From Lentibacillus juripiscarius JCM 12147 (lineage in GTDB: Bacteria > Bacillota > Bacilli > Bacillales_D > Amphibacillaceae): a stretch of DNA of 64,000 nucleotides. The translations under genes were made by a program, and so were the position numbers. Below the pieces are notes generated by a model that was not told the DNA's origin, made no database searches, and saw only the letters and a program-made list of their open reading frames with translations. Positions 9,247 through 18,991 of the stretch are shown here, piece by piece. The stretch is from NCBI GenBank assembly GCA_001311805.1, contig BBCA01000009.1:1-64000 (forward strand). The letters run 5' to 3'. The number at the start of each line of letters is the position of its first letter. Position 1 is the stretch's first letter.

Positions 9247-10049
9247 ATGAACAAAGTCGAATCAGCATTAACCATAGCCGGCACAGACCCGAGCGGCGGC
9301 GCCGGTATCCAGGCCGACCTGAAAACCTTCCAGGAATTACAAACGTATGGGATGTCCGTCATTACATCGGTCGTCGCCCAAAATACAACAGGTGTCCAAG
9401 ATGTGCAGCATATGTCAGGATCTATGATTAAGGAGCAGCTGGTGTCCGTCATTTCCGATATCCCATTCCAGGCATTTAAAACCGGCATGCTAGCTAACAT
9501 TGAAATCATGGATGCCGTTGCAGAAAAGATTTGTGGATTGACTGTACCATATGTCATGGATCCCGTGATGGTAGCAGCCAGCGGTGATCCGCTAATTTCA
9601 GATGATGCCCAAACGTATTTGTGCGAAAAATTGCTCCCCCTGACGACGGTCACAACACCGAACATCCCAGAAGCAGAAGCAATCACCGGCCAAACAATCA
9701 CAACACCGGAAGATATGCAGCAGGCAGCCAAACAGATTGTGCATGATTTTGGCGCGAGTGCCGCACTTGTCAAAGGCGGTCATATGCGAGGGAAAGCGGT
9801 GGACTTTTTATATGATGGGGATCGGATGCACACTTTTTCGGCAGACCGGATTGACACAAAAACACACATGGAACCGGCTGCACCTATTCAGCAGCTATTA
9901 CCGCTTATATTAGTCACGGGTATACATTACCGGAATCCGTGAAAAATGCTAAAGATTACGTAACCGCGGCCATTCGCCATTCACTTTCCATTGGCAACGG
10001 AAGCGGTCCTACCAACCATTGGGCACAGCGGATGGAAAGGGTGAAATAG
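9247..10049 (+). CDS. thiD: Hydroxymethylpyrimidine (phosphate) kinase ThiD (frameshifted)
   Basis: Ribokinase-fold kinase that phosphorylates HMP and HMP-P to HMP-PP for thiamine synthesis. Near the N-terminus is ALTIAGTDPSGGAGIQADL; DPVMVAASGDPLI follows mid-protein; VKGGH comes later. After repair of one A deletion near 9858 the anion-hole motif THGTGCT and the tail reading SIGNGSGPTNHWAQRM are recovered, giving about 267 residues. The ATG has AAAGGATGA upstream. Its TAG stop directly abuts the thiM ATG. The frame happens to run in phase with the first part of thiW, but it is a separate gene. Confidence 0.9.
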
Positions 10050-10819
10050 ATGAATCAAACAATCATCCAAGAGGTGCGTGAAACAACGCCGTTGATACAC
10101 CATCTTACCAACCAGGTCGTAATGAACTTTTCAGCAAACGGCCTGCTGTCATTTGGAGCTGCACCAGTCATGGCAAAAGCTGAAGAAGAAACCGCTGAAA
10201 TGGCTGCCAATGCAAATGGCCTCTTACTTAATATCGGCACCTTAACGTCACAAGAGCTTCCTGCCATGATTAATGCAGGTAAAACTGCCAATGAACGAGG
10301 GATCCCTGTTGTTCTGGACCCGGTCGGTGTCGCAGCAACCCCATTCCGGACCAATGCGGTAAAGAGGATTTTAAGTGACGTACAGCCAACGATCATCAAA
10401 GGAAATGCAGGAGAGCTTGCTCATCTCGTCGAAATTCCGTGGGAAACAAAAGGCGTCGAATCGGTTGGGGATGGCAATGCTGATGAGATTGCATTAAAGG
10501 TGGCCGAAACCTATCAATCTGCCGCAATTGTTACCGGAAAAACTGATGTCATATGCATCGGCAGCGAAGTCGTTCATAATCACACCGGCCATCCGATTTT
10601 AGGTAAAATAACAGGGGCTGGATGTCTGCTGGGCTCGATTTTAACAGCTTGCCTGACAACCAACAAATCTATTGAACAGCAAGCATTAACGGCCGTCCAA
10701 TTTTACGGGTTGGCCGCAGAATACGCTGCTGAAAGGCCGGATGTCAACGGGCCGGGAACTTTTCTCTCCCATTTATTGATGCATTAGCCTATGACCCTGC
10801 AAAACTGGAAAGGGAGTAA
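10050..10819 (+). CDS. thiM: Hydroxyethylthiazole kinase ThiM (3' frameshift)
   Basis: Phosphorylates the thiazole moiety for salvage into thiamine. The core is intact: HHLTNQVVMNFSANG near the start, LDPVGVAATPFR, IIKGNAGE, and the ATP/anion motif ITGAGC with the catalytic Cys. The reading frame stops at 10787, but one extra C in the CCC run near 10769 continues it as PFIDALAYDPAKLERE to a stop at 10819, giving about 256 residues, the family length. Position between thiD and thiE (3 bases before the thiE ATG) supports the corrected end. Confidence 0.9.
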
Positions 10820-10822
10820 TCA

Positions 10823-11428
<606 letters not shown>

Positions 11429-11490
11429 TCATATCAGAAGGCCGCAGTATTGTATGCTGCGGCTTATACTTATAATCGTCTTCCACTAGT

Positions 11491-11532
11491 AAAAGGTGTC
11501 TTATCATTTTCTAATGATAAGACACCTTTTTG
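11491..11532 (+). terminator. Bidirectional rho-independent terminator
   Basis: AAAAGGTGTCTTATCATT pairs with AATGATAAGACACCTTTT around TTCT. It separates the thi operon from the convergent MerR gene. A second hairpin (GCCGCAG/CTGCGGC, 11441-11463) lies just upstream. Confidence 0.85.
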
Positions 11533-11559
11533 TAATTGGATTCGATTGTAATAGTGACA

Positions 11560-12299
11560 TTACTTTTTATTCCGGTCTGCATACACCGCCATGGCATCAC
11601 GCATGAAAACAGTCAAGCCTTCACCATATTTATCAATATTTTTCGTGAAACGCTCGTCATCGACATACATTTGGCCGAGTCCTTTGAATGCATCAAGCGA
11701 GTAACTGCCGATCTTATTTAAGTAGTCATACCAAACTTTGATTGCTGCTTGCGCCTCATCTGAATCAGGGGATTTATGGCGAATGGCTGCAAGGTCTTGA
11801 TAAATATCGTCAAACTCTTCACCCAATACTTTTGTTCATCTTTGGACATCTTGTCGATTTTTGCATTCGATTCGTCAACAACTTTGTCGCCCCAGCGTTC
11901 GCGTGCCTCCTGTTCGTACGGGTTATGGCTAAAATCAAAGCCGGCAAACTTTTCTTTATCACTCATCTGAATCGCTCCTTTCGTGTGATGGATGGTCTTA
12001 TCAATTGTTGCAATCATGTTATCCAAGCGGGCACGCTCTTCAAGCAGCATGTTTCGCTGGACCTGAAGCGCCTCCTCCCTGTCAAATGATGGACTATTGA
12101 TAATGTCCTTTATCTTTTTCAAAGGGAAGCCAAGTTTTCTAAAAAATAGTATTTGCTGCAATGTTTCAAGATTCTTTTCTGAATAAATCCTGTAACCGGA
12201 CTCCGTTGTTTGTTCTGGTTTCAGCAGTCCGATCGCATCGTAATGATGCAATGTACGCACACTGATTCCAACTAGTTCAGCCACTTCTTTCACTTTCAT
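11560..12299 (-). CDS. MerR family regulator with TipAS domain (Mta/TipAL-like; frameshifted)
   Basis: About 247 residues. The N-terminal MerR winged helix (VKEVAELVGISVRTLHHYD, then GLLKPEQTTESGYRIYSE) leads into a dimerisation helix with LLEERARLDNMIATIDKTI. The C-terminal TipAS drug-recognition domain shows FDFSHNPYEQEARERWGD and VWYDYLNKIGSYS. Such regulators bind hydrophobic or cationic drugs and activate their own or exporter promoters by untwisting a long-spacer promoter. A frameshift lies near 11826. The promoter upstream carries a MerR-type dyad, so autoregulation is likely. No exporter gene is adjacent. Confidence 0.85.
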
Positions 12300-12322
12300 T
12301 ATTTAGCCTCCCTTTAGGATTT

Positions 12323-12354
12323 ACTATAAAACCATGACGTAACGTGAGGGTCAA
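12323..12354 (-). promoter_or_regulatory. MerR-type promoter/operator of the TipAS regulator
   Basis: On the minus strand TTGACC and TATAGT are separated by 20 bases (19 if TTATAG is used), the stretched spacing of MerR promoters. The spacer contains a dyad at 12331-12351 with half-sites ACCCTCACGT and ACCATGACGT, 8 of 10 positions matching. Confidence 0.65.
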
Positions 12355-12441
12355 CAGTGAAATACACACCTTAAGCGCCCATACATTTTTAGACGAATCC
12401 CCATATACTGAAGAGAAGAATTTTTAGGGAGGAATTTAAAG

Positions 12442-12902
12442 ATGAACCATAACCAGCCGCCATTTGGCGATGAAAGAATATTCAATTTTCCATGGTTTCA
12501 GGACGGTGGGCCGGGCGGAGGGCCTCCATTCGGCGGACCGGGGCAAACGGGTGGTGGACCACCATTTGGCGGACCACCTGGGCAACCGGGAGGCGGAGGA
12601 CCAGCTAATTTTCCAGGCGGACAGCAGCAAATCAGCCCGCCGAATTCACCACCGCCATCATTCACACCGCAACAGCCTCCAATGCAGCAGGCGCAGGGAG
12701 GGATTAGTACTTTCGCAGTTGACCCCGGTGCCATTAGAGGATGCTTGTTTCAATTCACGTATATCTGGTTACGATGGGATTCTTTTGGTTTTTCCCAGTA
12801 TATATCGGAAGGCGCTCTATTGCGGGATTCAGATGGCAGAGGAACCGCTGGGTATTCTATGGCGTTGATTTAGACCGTATCCAATCTTTTCAGTGTTACT
12901 AG
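12442..12902 (+). CDS. Gly/Pro-rich coat-like protein (frameshifted)
   Basis: About 153 residues. Residues 1-20 include PPFGDERIFNFPWF; then come repeats of GGPPFGGP and PGQPGGGGP, a Gln/Pro-rich segment, and a conserved C-terminal domain. The open frame runs to a TAG after 144 residues, but the conserved tail (FFWFFPVYIGRRSIAGFRW and DLDRIQSFQCY) lies in another frame from about 12772. One or two bases near CGATGGG restore it, to a stop at 12900-12902. Similar Bacillaceae proteins are annotated as hypothetical or spore coat-like; surface or spore location is inferred from composition. GGGAGGA precedes the ATG. Confidence 0.6.
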
Positions 12903-12929
12903 GGCGTTTACTGGTATGCCTGTTTTACT

Positions 12930-12968
12930 GGTGCCTGTCACCACCCGAGTTTTGTCAGTTTTCGTCGA
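12930..12968 (+). repeat. REP-like repeat, copy 4
   Basis: GGTGCCTGTCACC core followed by ACCCGAG, TTTTGTCAG and TTTTCGTCGAA. Lies 27 bases after the coat-like gene stop and runs up to the ATG of the next small reading frame, where a ribosome binding site would be expected. Confidence 0.7.
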
Positions 12969-13076
12969 ATGAATCTGGCGGTTTGGCATCTTTTGGATGT
13001 GGTCGGCGGTATCGCCATTATCGTGTTTTCAGCAGCCATTCTGTACCTGGGTGTCAAAGGCTTGCTCAATAAATAA
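12969..13076 (+). CDS. Possible 35-residue single-span membrane peptide
   Basis: Short frame of 35 residues with one membrane segment (VVGGIAIIVFSAAILYLGV) and a basic end (KGLLNK). It is followed by a good terminator, which argues that something is transcribed through it. No ribosome binding site is visible, because a REP-like repeat occupies the upstream bases. It shares the frame of the preceding coat-like gene's tail, so it could also be the remnant of a longer gene cut by the repeat. Confidence 0.35.
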   Translation: MNLAVWHLLDVVGGIAIIVFSAAILYLGVKGLLNK

Positions 13077-13079
13077 AAC

Positions 13080-13109
13080 AAGAGACCGCAATTAAGCGGT
13101 CTCTTCTTA
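13080..13109 (+). terminator. Bidirectional rho-independent terminator
   Basis: AAGAGACCGC pairs with GCGGTCTCTT over a 6-nt loop. It serves the small frame upstream and overlaps the stop codon of the convergent YisP-like gene. Confidence 0.75.
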
Positions 13110-13925
13110 TTCACTCTTCATGTCCTCCACAATGGTTTCCACTTCATCTCTGGATATCTTTTCGCGGCCTTCTTTCAGGGCTTTCACCGTCCGTTTGGCC
13201 AAAGCTAGCGGAATTCTGCAAAACAGGAGGATGTTTCGGGTTTTGATCGCTTTCATGTACTCGTCAGCTTGGGCGAGGTTATTCTCGGTATAGCGGAACA
13301 TATCATCCCGTGTCCAGCCATCAGGTACAAAATTCACACCGCGTTCACTGTCTTCATCCTGGTTCCGCAAAATGTTCACAGCCTGCAGCCCGCGTCCATA
13401 GCCAATGGCCAGATCACGGTCAGTCTCCGTTCCATCATACCAGAACCAAATGTCCGACAGCATGACACCTACGAGCCCGGCTACATAATATGTATAGTCA
13501 TCCAGGTCTTCCTTATCCTTTACATTCCAGCCCTTTTCTGCCCAGTCAGCCATCCCAGATGCCATAATACTCGTCGATTCTTTTACTTTATCAACAATCC
13601 CATCCGGGCAAAGGTGGATCCAGTCACCTAATCGCAGTGTCACTTCCGGCAGACGCGATTCATACGGCTGAAGCATGGCACGGTATGCTTCATCATCAAA
13701 TTCGCCCTCTAATAGATCACTCGTATACCTGAGCAGGTGCTGTTTTGTCCCCGAATCCAATCCTTCATGATCCTCTATTTCATCCACAGCACGCATGCAT
13801 AAATACGCTGAACCTACTGTTTGTTTTAAAGGTGATTTCAGCAAAGTAATCGGTATGTAAAAGGTTCTGCTTGTATCCTTAAGCATTTGGATGGCATCTT
13901 TTTGCAATTGTTTCGCTTGTTTCAA
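13107..13925 (-). CDS. yisP: Squalene/phytoene synthase family protein (YisP-like)
   Basis: Intact, 272 residues. Two acidic prenyl-diphosphate motifs are visible: CMRAVDEIEDHE near residue 43 and NILRNQDEDSERG near residue 185, with the family RTFY near residue 20. The closest well-known relative from memory is Bacillus subtilis YisP, which releases farnesol from farnesyl diphosphate rather than making squalene. The Asn in the second motif (RNQDED where condensing enzymes usually have RDxxED) fits that weaker activity. TTG start with GGGAGGCG upstream. No carotenoid or hopanoid genes are nearby, which favours the YisP role over CrtM. Confidence 0.78.
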   Translation of the reverse strand: MKQAKQLQKDAIQMLKDTSRTFYIPITLLKSPLKQTVGSAYLCMRAVDEIEDHEGLDSGTKQHLLRYTSDLLEGEFDDEAYRAMLQPYESRLPEVTLRLGDWIHLCPDGIVDKVKESTSIMASGMADWAEKGWNVKDKEDLDDYTYYVAGLVGVMLSDIWFWYDGTETDRDLAIGYGRGLQAVNILRNQDEDSERGVNFVPDGWTRDDMFRYTENNLAQADEYMKAIKTRNILLFCRIPLALAKRTVKALKEGREKISRDEVETIVEDMKSE

Positions 13926-14193
13926 CCGTTACGCCTCCCTTGATACCATTTATTATAACAAAAATGCGCATTAATCACATCAATTGCATGCTGCTAAAAA
14001 AGGGCTCCCTAAGTAGTACACTTACCGTAGAGAAAACTCCAAATATCAGTATAATTATCTTATGAAAATAGAAATATGTTATAATAAAATACAATAGACC
14101 GGTTTCGCATGAGGGGTTTGGTAGCACTGTCGATCTGCCGTTAGTCTTCGTTGGGAGGCTCTCCCCAGAGAGGGAGGTGCTTGGACATTGTTT

Positions 14194-14406
14194 TTACTTT
14201 TTTGTTCCATCTGTTCATATAGAGATGAAATAACTGCATCACGGTGATACGGGGGGGAGTTTACTTGTTGTACGTCTTTCCTTCATTTTATTGTGATAAA
14301 GCTTATAAAGCTCCGGAACTATCCAATTCTTTTGACTCTCTTTCAATTGTGAAAAACGTTTGTTTGTTTGAAGAAGCTTCCCATTTACCTTTATATGGTT
14401 TTTCAT
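14194..14406 (-). CDS. Small basic protein, unknown family (frameshifted)
   Basis: Open for 55 residues from an ATG at 14406 with AAAGGAAGG 7 bases upstream, then stopped at 14239 by a G7 run on the plus strand (14251-14257). With six G instead of seven the frame continues through HRDAVISSLYEQMEQKS, ending near 14194. Features are KVNGKLLQTNKRFSQLKES, QKNWIVPELYKLYHNKM and a basic segment. This resembles a family of small proteins seen in Bacillus genomes and mobile elements (KVNGK ... FSxLKxxQK ... IxxxYEQ), whose function I do not know. No membrane segment. Confidence 0.5.
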
Positions 14407-14541
14407 CAAGAACCTTCCTTTAAATCTTACTTATTTTTACTTAATTACTATTGTCTCACTTCATTAGAAAAGAGCCTCTCCACTTATTGCAGAAAAGCGC
14501 CTCGATTCCCGAACAGTCATTTCTAATATTCGCTGGATTGC

Positions 14542-14788
14542 CTAAGATTGCTGTTCGTTTTGATCTCTTTTGTTTTTTATGACTAGCATTGCATCTAACC
14601 AACCAATTTGAACGAGCAAAGGGATTAAAAAGGTACTGCTAAAACCAAAATATTTAACATAATGATTTTCGGAGTTTGAATTGCACCAGCCGCATCTACA
14701 TCTTTTGTGCTAATAAAATCGACCCTGCTGCAAATAAGGCCAACCAGAAAGCATTTACAATCCACCAAGCAATCCAAGAGAATTTCAC
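14542..14788 (-). CDS. DUF3923 family small membrane protein (frameshifted)
   Basis: About 82 residues after two homopolymer repairs (A-run near 14709, T-run near 14624). N-terminus FSWIAWWIVNAFWLALFAAG is the first membrane segment; then DVDAAGAIQTPKIIMLNILV and a second segment with FLIPLLVQIGWL; the tail is basic and Gln-rich. The pattern KxSWIxWWxVN followed by VDAAGxxQTP matches my memory of DUF3923, a family of unknown function. GTG start at 14788 after AAGAGGTG. Confidence 0.6.
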
Positions 14789-14905
14789 AACACACCTCTT
14801 TTTATGAGATAATAGGATAAAAAGATCCGGCCCTTTGAAAGCAAGATTGGCACAAGTCTTATTCAATTCTCGCGCCCGTTTAGTGAATAAAGCAGATCAC
14901 TACAT

Positions 14906-15169
14906 TCACGATGTAGTTTCTCTTTTCTTTGAAATTACCATTTCAGTTAGAATAGCAATAAATGACATTATCCCGATTCCTACAACCGTATATTCAAAAG
15001 CCGATTCCCATTCACTTGAATAAAGGGTATATATCGTTATGGTTCCCACCAATATAGCCATTGCCAACTGTGTAGTGAATTTACTACTTGGTTCTTCTTT
15101 TTTGAAAAATTGAGTTTTAGTAACAGTTAAAAACAGGATTATAGCCAACAATGCAAGTAAAATTATCAT
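14906..15169 (-). CDS. Small three-span membrane protein, unknown
   Basis: Intact, 87 residues, ATG with AGAGGTGA upstream. Three membrane segments: an N-terminal LLALLAIILFLTV, a middle AMAILVGTITIYTLY, and a C-terminal YTVVGIGIMSFIAILTEM, ending in a basic tail (SKKRE). A cytosolic or outer loop with KEEPSSKFTT joins the first two. I do not recognise a family. It sits in a run of very small membrane-protein genes on this strand. A hairpin (ACTACAT/ATGTAGT, 14901-14918) overlaps its stop codon region. Confidence 0.6.
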   Translation of the reverse strand: MIILLALLAIILFLTVTKTQFFKKEEPSSKFTTQLAMAILVGTITIYTLYSSEWESAFEYTVVGIGIMSFIAILTEMVISKKRETTS

Positions 15170-15346
15170 CTTTATTCACCTCTTTAACTCCCAAGTATTA
15201 TTCAATCAAACGGCTCTACAATGGCAAATGGGCACTGTCTTTTATTCCAGAAATACTGCACCCGTTTGCTTAACTATTTTGATTTGAAAAATAACTATAT
15301 AAACCAAACAAAAGAATAGTGATAACTATGCTTTGCGAAAGATAAA

Positions 15347-15466
15347 TTATGAAACCACCTTTTTCGTACTCCTTGCTCTATTGGGAAAATAGGTGTTCAA
15401 GATAAAACTAATAACCCCCAAGATTGCGAAGGTTAGTATGAAAGTAAAAATCGTTTGCAATACCAT
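15347..15466 (-). CDS. Possible 39-residue membrane peptide
   Basis: ATG at 15466 preceded by GGAGAG at a proper distance. The peptide begins MVLQTIFTFILTFAILGVIS, one clear membrane segment, and ends in basic RARSTKK. A second hydrophobic frame with IVITILLFGLYSYF follows in another phase but lacks a standard start codon. Same strand and style as the neighbouring DUF3923 and 87-residue proteins. Confidence 0.45.
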   Translation of the reverse strand: MVLQTIFTFILTFAILGVISFILNTYFPNRARSTKKVVS

Positions 15467-15784
15467 TTTATTTCTCTCCAAATCATTATTTATTTCCACT
15501 TATTTTAACATAAATATCCTGATCCCTTTGAAAAGGTCTACAACAATATGGCCCGTTTATGGCTAAAATTATTAAAATGCATCTCTCTTTTTGCACTTTA
15601 TACGCTAAATTAGCTCTTATATTAAAAGGTGTTTTAGCAATGCTTTTAGGGCAATGACAACAGATATTGTCATTTTGCTATTTATGGCGTTAATACCAAT
15701 GATGAAGTATTAAATTACTTATCCTAACGTTGTCATATCAATAAAATAGTGAACTAAATTCTATGTGATGATGGATAACCTTAT
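15467..15784. other. AT-rich intergenic stretch
   Basis: About 320 bases without a convincing gene. A hairpin AATGACAA/TTGTCATT lies at 15651-15672 but has no T-run. Probably holds the promoter of the small minus-strand genes; I cannot place it with confidence. Confidence 0.4.
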
Positions 15785-15826
15785 AAAAAAAAACTTCGGC
15801 ACTCGCTATAGACGAAGCGAGTACCG
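15785..15826 (-). terminator. Rho-independent terminator of the BCCT gene
   Basis: Read on the minus strand, CGGTACTCGCT pairs with AGCGAGTGCCG around an 8-nt loop and is followed by AAG and nine T. One G-T pair in the stem. Confidence 0.85.
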
Positions 15827-15832
15827 AGTGTT

Positions 15833-17428
15833 CTAGTGATCAATTTTAATTGGCCTTCCTCTTCTTGGTCTTTCCCACATGAGGCCTTGTTCTAGCGCCA
15901 TCTTTTTGGCGATTTGCGGTGCGTTCCACAATGGCGGCAATAATAGAAACGACACAGGCACAGCGGTGATAACAATCGAGTTTTGAATAGCCGTTATGCT
16001 GCCTTCCCCAATGGTCAGAATTACCATGGTCGTACCACCGAAAATTAATGCCCAGAATACGCGCAGCCACCTCGCAGGATGATCATTTCCGGTCAGTGTT
16101 ACAGCAACTGTGTACGACATCGTATCAGTAGTCGTTGCCACAAAACAATGGATATGGCCAAAAATGCAACTGCTATAATAGTCCCTATTGGCAGTTGATC
16201 CATGATGGCCATGACGGCAGCGGGCATTCCTGCCTCATTTAAGGCCCCTGAAATCGATCCTGGATTCTCTATTTCAAAAAAAGACCCCTGTACCACCTAC
16301 AACAGAAAACCAGAAATTCGTGACAAGCGGTGCCACTATCGATACTGCAATAATCAGTTCCCTTATGGTTCTTCCACGAGAAATTCGACTTATAAATATG
16401 ATTAGCATTGGGCCATAGCCGATGAACCAGCCCCAGAAAAAGAGTGTCCATGAACCCAGCCAGGCACTATCGCCACGGTAAAAGTTCATCGTGAGCATGT
16501 TTTGCAGATGAACACCTGTACCGCCGACGAATGCATCAATAATAAACAATGTCGGTCCAATAATCAGTATGATAAAACCTAAAAGGAATGTCATGCCAAC
16601 ATTAATACGGCTTAAAATAAGGATTCCTCTATCAACCCCTGTAGCAGCTGAAATCGCCGCAATCACTACAAGAACCACGACAACCAGAATACTTACTGTT
16701 ACGGTATTTGGCACATTAAATAAATGGTTAAGGCCATATGCTATCTGTAATCCAAGGAAACCCAATGGCCCCAATGTTCCCGCTGCCGTTGCGATAATGG
16801 AAGAAATATCAGCTGCGGAGCCAAGAATACTCTTGTGAAATATTTTCTCCCCGAAAACCGGGTATAATAACGCTCTTGGTCGCATCGGGTAGCCTTTGCT
16901 GTAGTGCACATACATCATCACAATGGTAGACAGTGTCCCCAAAATTGCCCAGGCGAAAAATCCCCAATGCATAAATGCCTGCGCAAAAGCAGCTGGTATA
17001 TTGTTAAACTCCCCACCGCCAAATAATGGGGGAGTCGTCATGTAATGGTACATTGGCTCAGCTGCTGCCCAGAATACACCTCCGCTAGCAAGAAGAGTTA
17101 CTAAAATCATCGCAACCCAGCGATAGTAGCTATACTTTGGTTTATCCATTTTACCTAAACGAACCTTACCAAATCTCGAAAAACCCAAAAATATCCCAAT
17201 TGCAAAGTTACCAAACAATAAAACCTGCCAATAAGCTCCAAACAGATTTGCGGAATAATCAAATAGCGTCGTAATCCATTTTCCGACTGCTTCACTGTTG
17301 ATGAACGATAAAATAATAAATAAAATCAGGAATCCGCCACTTACCGCAAATGCTGTCCAATCTGTTTTAACTTTCTGTGGTTCTTGCAAAGTTTTCCTCC
17401 CATTTTTAGGAGCAAGTGTCTCCAACAT
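15833..17428 (-). CDS. BCCT family transporter (frameshifted)
   Basis: About 532 residues with roughly 12 membrane segments, betaine/carnitine/choline transporter family. Marks: YYRWVAMILVTLLASGGVFW, WAAAEPMYHYMTTPPLF, MHWGFFAWAI and the amphipathic FISRISRGRTIRELI, which is the best family signature. The usual W-SPFVG segment before it is replaced by FFWGWFIGYGPMLI, and the glycine-rich GMGIG segment of BetP-like carriers is absent, so glycine betaine is not assured. Two frame breaks, at a T7 run near 16280 and near 16140. It may import a compatible solute, in keeping with a halotolerant host, but I assign only the family. Confidence 0.8.
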
Positions 17429-17718
17429 TATCGAAATGCTGTCTTAACGACCGTTGGATGGAAAATGATTATCTCACACACCACGATCAATCATAGCTAA
17501 ACCCATCGGCTTGCCCGTGTTATTTTCATACATAGTTTTTCATTATAGTTTTGAATGGATGAATCGTCAACAATGAAAATCGCAAGCAATTAAAGAGAGG
17601 CTGCTTTCTAAAAGTTTTTTCACTTTTTACATGAAGATATGCGCTGAGCGACCTGAACACACGTGGACAGTGACCCAGCCAGTAGAAGTAGTATTCCCAC
17701 ATCCCGTAAAATTATTTT

Positions 17719-17869
17719 TCAAGCACGTTTTCCAAACAATGCCATGGCCAGAAATCCGACCCCCATCCCGAGCATAACTCCAACCCCCCGTATCACCTGC
17801 CATCATGCCAATACCAATGCCTACGAAAAGACAGCCCGTAAAGGCAATTCCACCGCGCTCATAATTCAG
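17719..17869 (-). CDS. Small Gly-rich membrane protein, unknown (frameshifted)
   Basis: About 49 residues: NYERGGIAFTGCLFVGIGIG, then MMAGDTG, and after removing one G of a G-run near 17786 the frame continues as VMLGMGVGFLAMALFGKRA to a stop at 17719. Two short membrane segments rich in Gly and Met. The start is uncertain: GGAGGGG lies upstream of an in-frame CTG at 17869, the position used here. Short proteins with this NYERxGI...GMG pattern occur in Bacillaceae as hypotheticals. Confidence 0.5.
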
Positions 17870-18141
17870 GTCATCCCCTCCATTTTTTATCTTTGCTATA
17901 CACATATTATTTAATTCGTTCTATATCGATATGTTCCTTTATTTACGGGCACAACCAAAAACTTAATAATACGAGAGATTTATATGCCTTAACGCTCCAT
18001 TTTAGTCATACAATTTTAAATGACTTCCTTTTTCAACGTAATGAAAGTATTATCACTATAATAAAAAGAGATCCTTACGTGGGAATGGTCTCATAATGTT
18101 ATATTTGCTAAAATTGCCGTATAAAGATGGAGGCGATGTTC
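17870..18141. other. Intergenic region before yqxD
   Basis: About 270 AT-rich bases. TATAAT occurs at 18057-18062 but no good -35 is placed at standard spacing, so the yqxD promoter is only suggested. Confidence 0.35.
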
Positions 18142-18588
18142 GTGAAAATATATGTCGATGCAGATGCTTGTCCTGTCAAACAAACCATTATAACAGTTGC
18201 CCGGGAATATGAAATTCCTGTCGTGCTTGTGAAAAGCTTTTCCCACTTTTCCCACGATGATGAACAGCCCGGCGTAGAAACCATTTATGTAGATACGGGG
18301 GCTGAGGCTGCGGACTACCGGATTATGCAACTGGCGAACAAGGGGGACATAATCATCACCCAGGACTATGGGCTGGCGTCTCTGGCTCTTTCCAAAGAGT
18401 GTGTCGTGCTCCATCATAAAGGGTTTGTCTACACGAACCAAAACATCGATCAGCTGCTGCAATCCCGCTATCTAAGCGCAATGGCACGCAAAAGCGGCAA
18501 ACGGACAAAAGGACCGAAAGCTTATACGGCCGAGGATGAAGCAAAGTTCCGTGAGCTTTTCCGGCAAACGCTGGAGGACTTGCTTTAG
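18142..18588 (+). CDS. yqxD: YaiI/YqxD family protein (DUF188)
   Basis: Intact, 148 residues. The N-terminal [15 protein letters not shown] is the signature of the YaiI/YqxD (UPF0178) family, a PIN-like fold with the conserved Asp residues near [35 protein letters not shown] and the tail [19 protein letters not shown] nuclease role is suspected from the fold but not shown. Start: GTG at 18142, because GGAGG at 18129-18133 is 8 bases upstream; in-frame ATGs at 18127 and 18136 overlap or crowd that site. Its stop codon overlaps the end of the convergent acetyltransferase remnant. Confidence 0.85.
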   Translation: MKIYVDADACPVKQTIITVAREYEIPVVLVKSFSHFSHDDEQPGVETIYVDTGAEAADYRIMQLANKGDIIITQDYGLASLALSKECVVLHHKGFVYTNQNIDQLLQSRYLSAMARKSGKRTKGPKAYTAEDEAKFRELFRQTLEDLL

Positions 18589-18950
18589 TCGATTCCAACA
18601 GCGCGCTTCGCCTCTCTAATATAGCCACATCACGCCACATTCCATTTAATTTCCCAAGCCGGCACCGTACCCCCACCTCAACACCTTCCTCGGTACTTTC
18701 GCTGCTAAGATAGATGCTGACTTCCGCTGCGCCGGCATGCGCCTCCCGTTTAGAAATTCGGCTCAGTGCTGCCCAGCCGATTACTTTTCCTTCCTCCCGT
18801 GCAACCAGCCGGCAAACAGAAAAACGGGTATCTTCCCACCCTTCCCGTGGGGATTCTGTTTCAAATGTTACATTTCCGGTATGAATTCCTTCTATAAAAA
18901 TAGCACGGACCTTTATCTACGACGATTTGACTTATCGTGCTGATTACCTG
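18585..18950 (-). pseudogene. GNAT N-acetyltransferase remnant (phosphinothricin acetyltransferase-like) with internal deletion
   Basis: On the minus strand one frame reads IEGIHTGNVTFETESP, CRLVAREEGKVIGWAALSRI, AGAAEVSIYLSSEST, EEGVEVGVRCRLGKLNGMWR and DVAILERRSALLE. These match the start, middle and end of phosphinothricin-type acetyltransferases, but the segment that should follow SIYLSSEST, holding the acetyl-CoA pyrophosphate loop (QxxGxG/A) and the ALHEKxGF helix, about 43 residues, is missing in frame. The N-terminal part is also shifted near 18915. Without the CoA loop it cannot be active, so this is true decay rather than a base-calling error. Confidence 0.7.
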
Positions 18951-18991
18951 CTTACTTGCTATTTTATAATCATAAATAACCATGTACATCT

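Noticed and set aside
9192..9773. Long minus-strand open frame opposite thiD
   Set aside because: Antisense shadow of the thiD coding sequence; no family similarity and no start signals.
8689..9942. One 417-residue reading frame covering the thiamine operon start
   Set aside because: It is a chance in-phase fusion: the first part is thiW up to an A-run indel, the last part is thiD, which has its own ATG and ribosome binding site at 9247.
14100..14260. Type I toxin-antitoxin or structured RNA upstream of the 14.2 kb small gene
   Set aside because: GC-rich hairpins and a T-run are present, but no holin-like toxin peptide can be read and the minus-strand small gene explains part of the sequence.
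15290..15400. Second tiny membrane frame next to the 39-residue peptide
   Set aside because: The hydrophobic stretch has no ATG, GTG or TTG start at a usable distance from a ribosome binding site.
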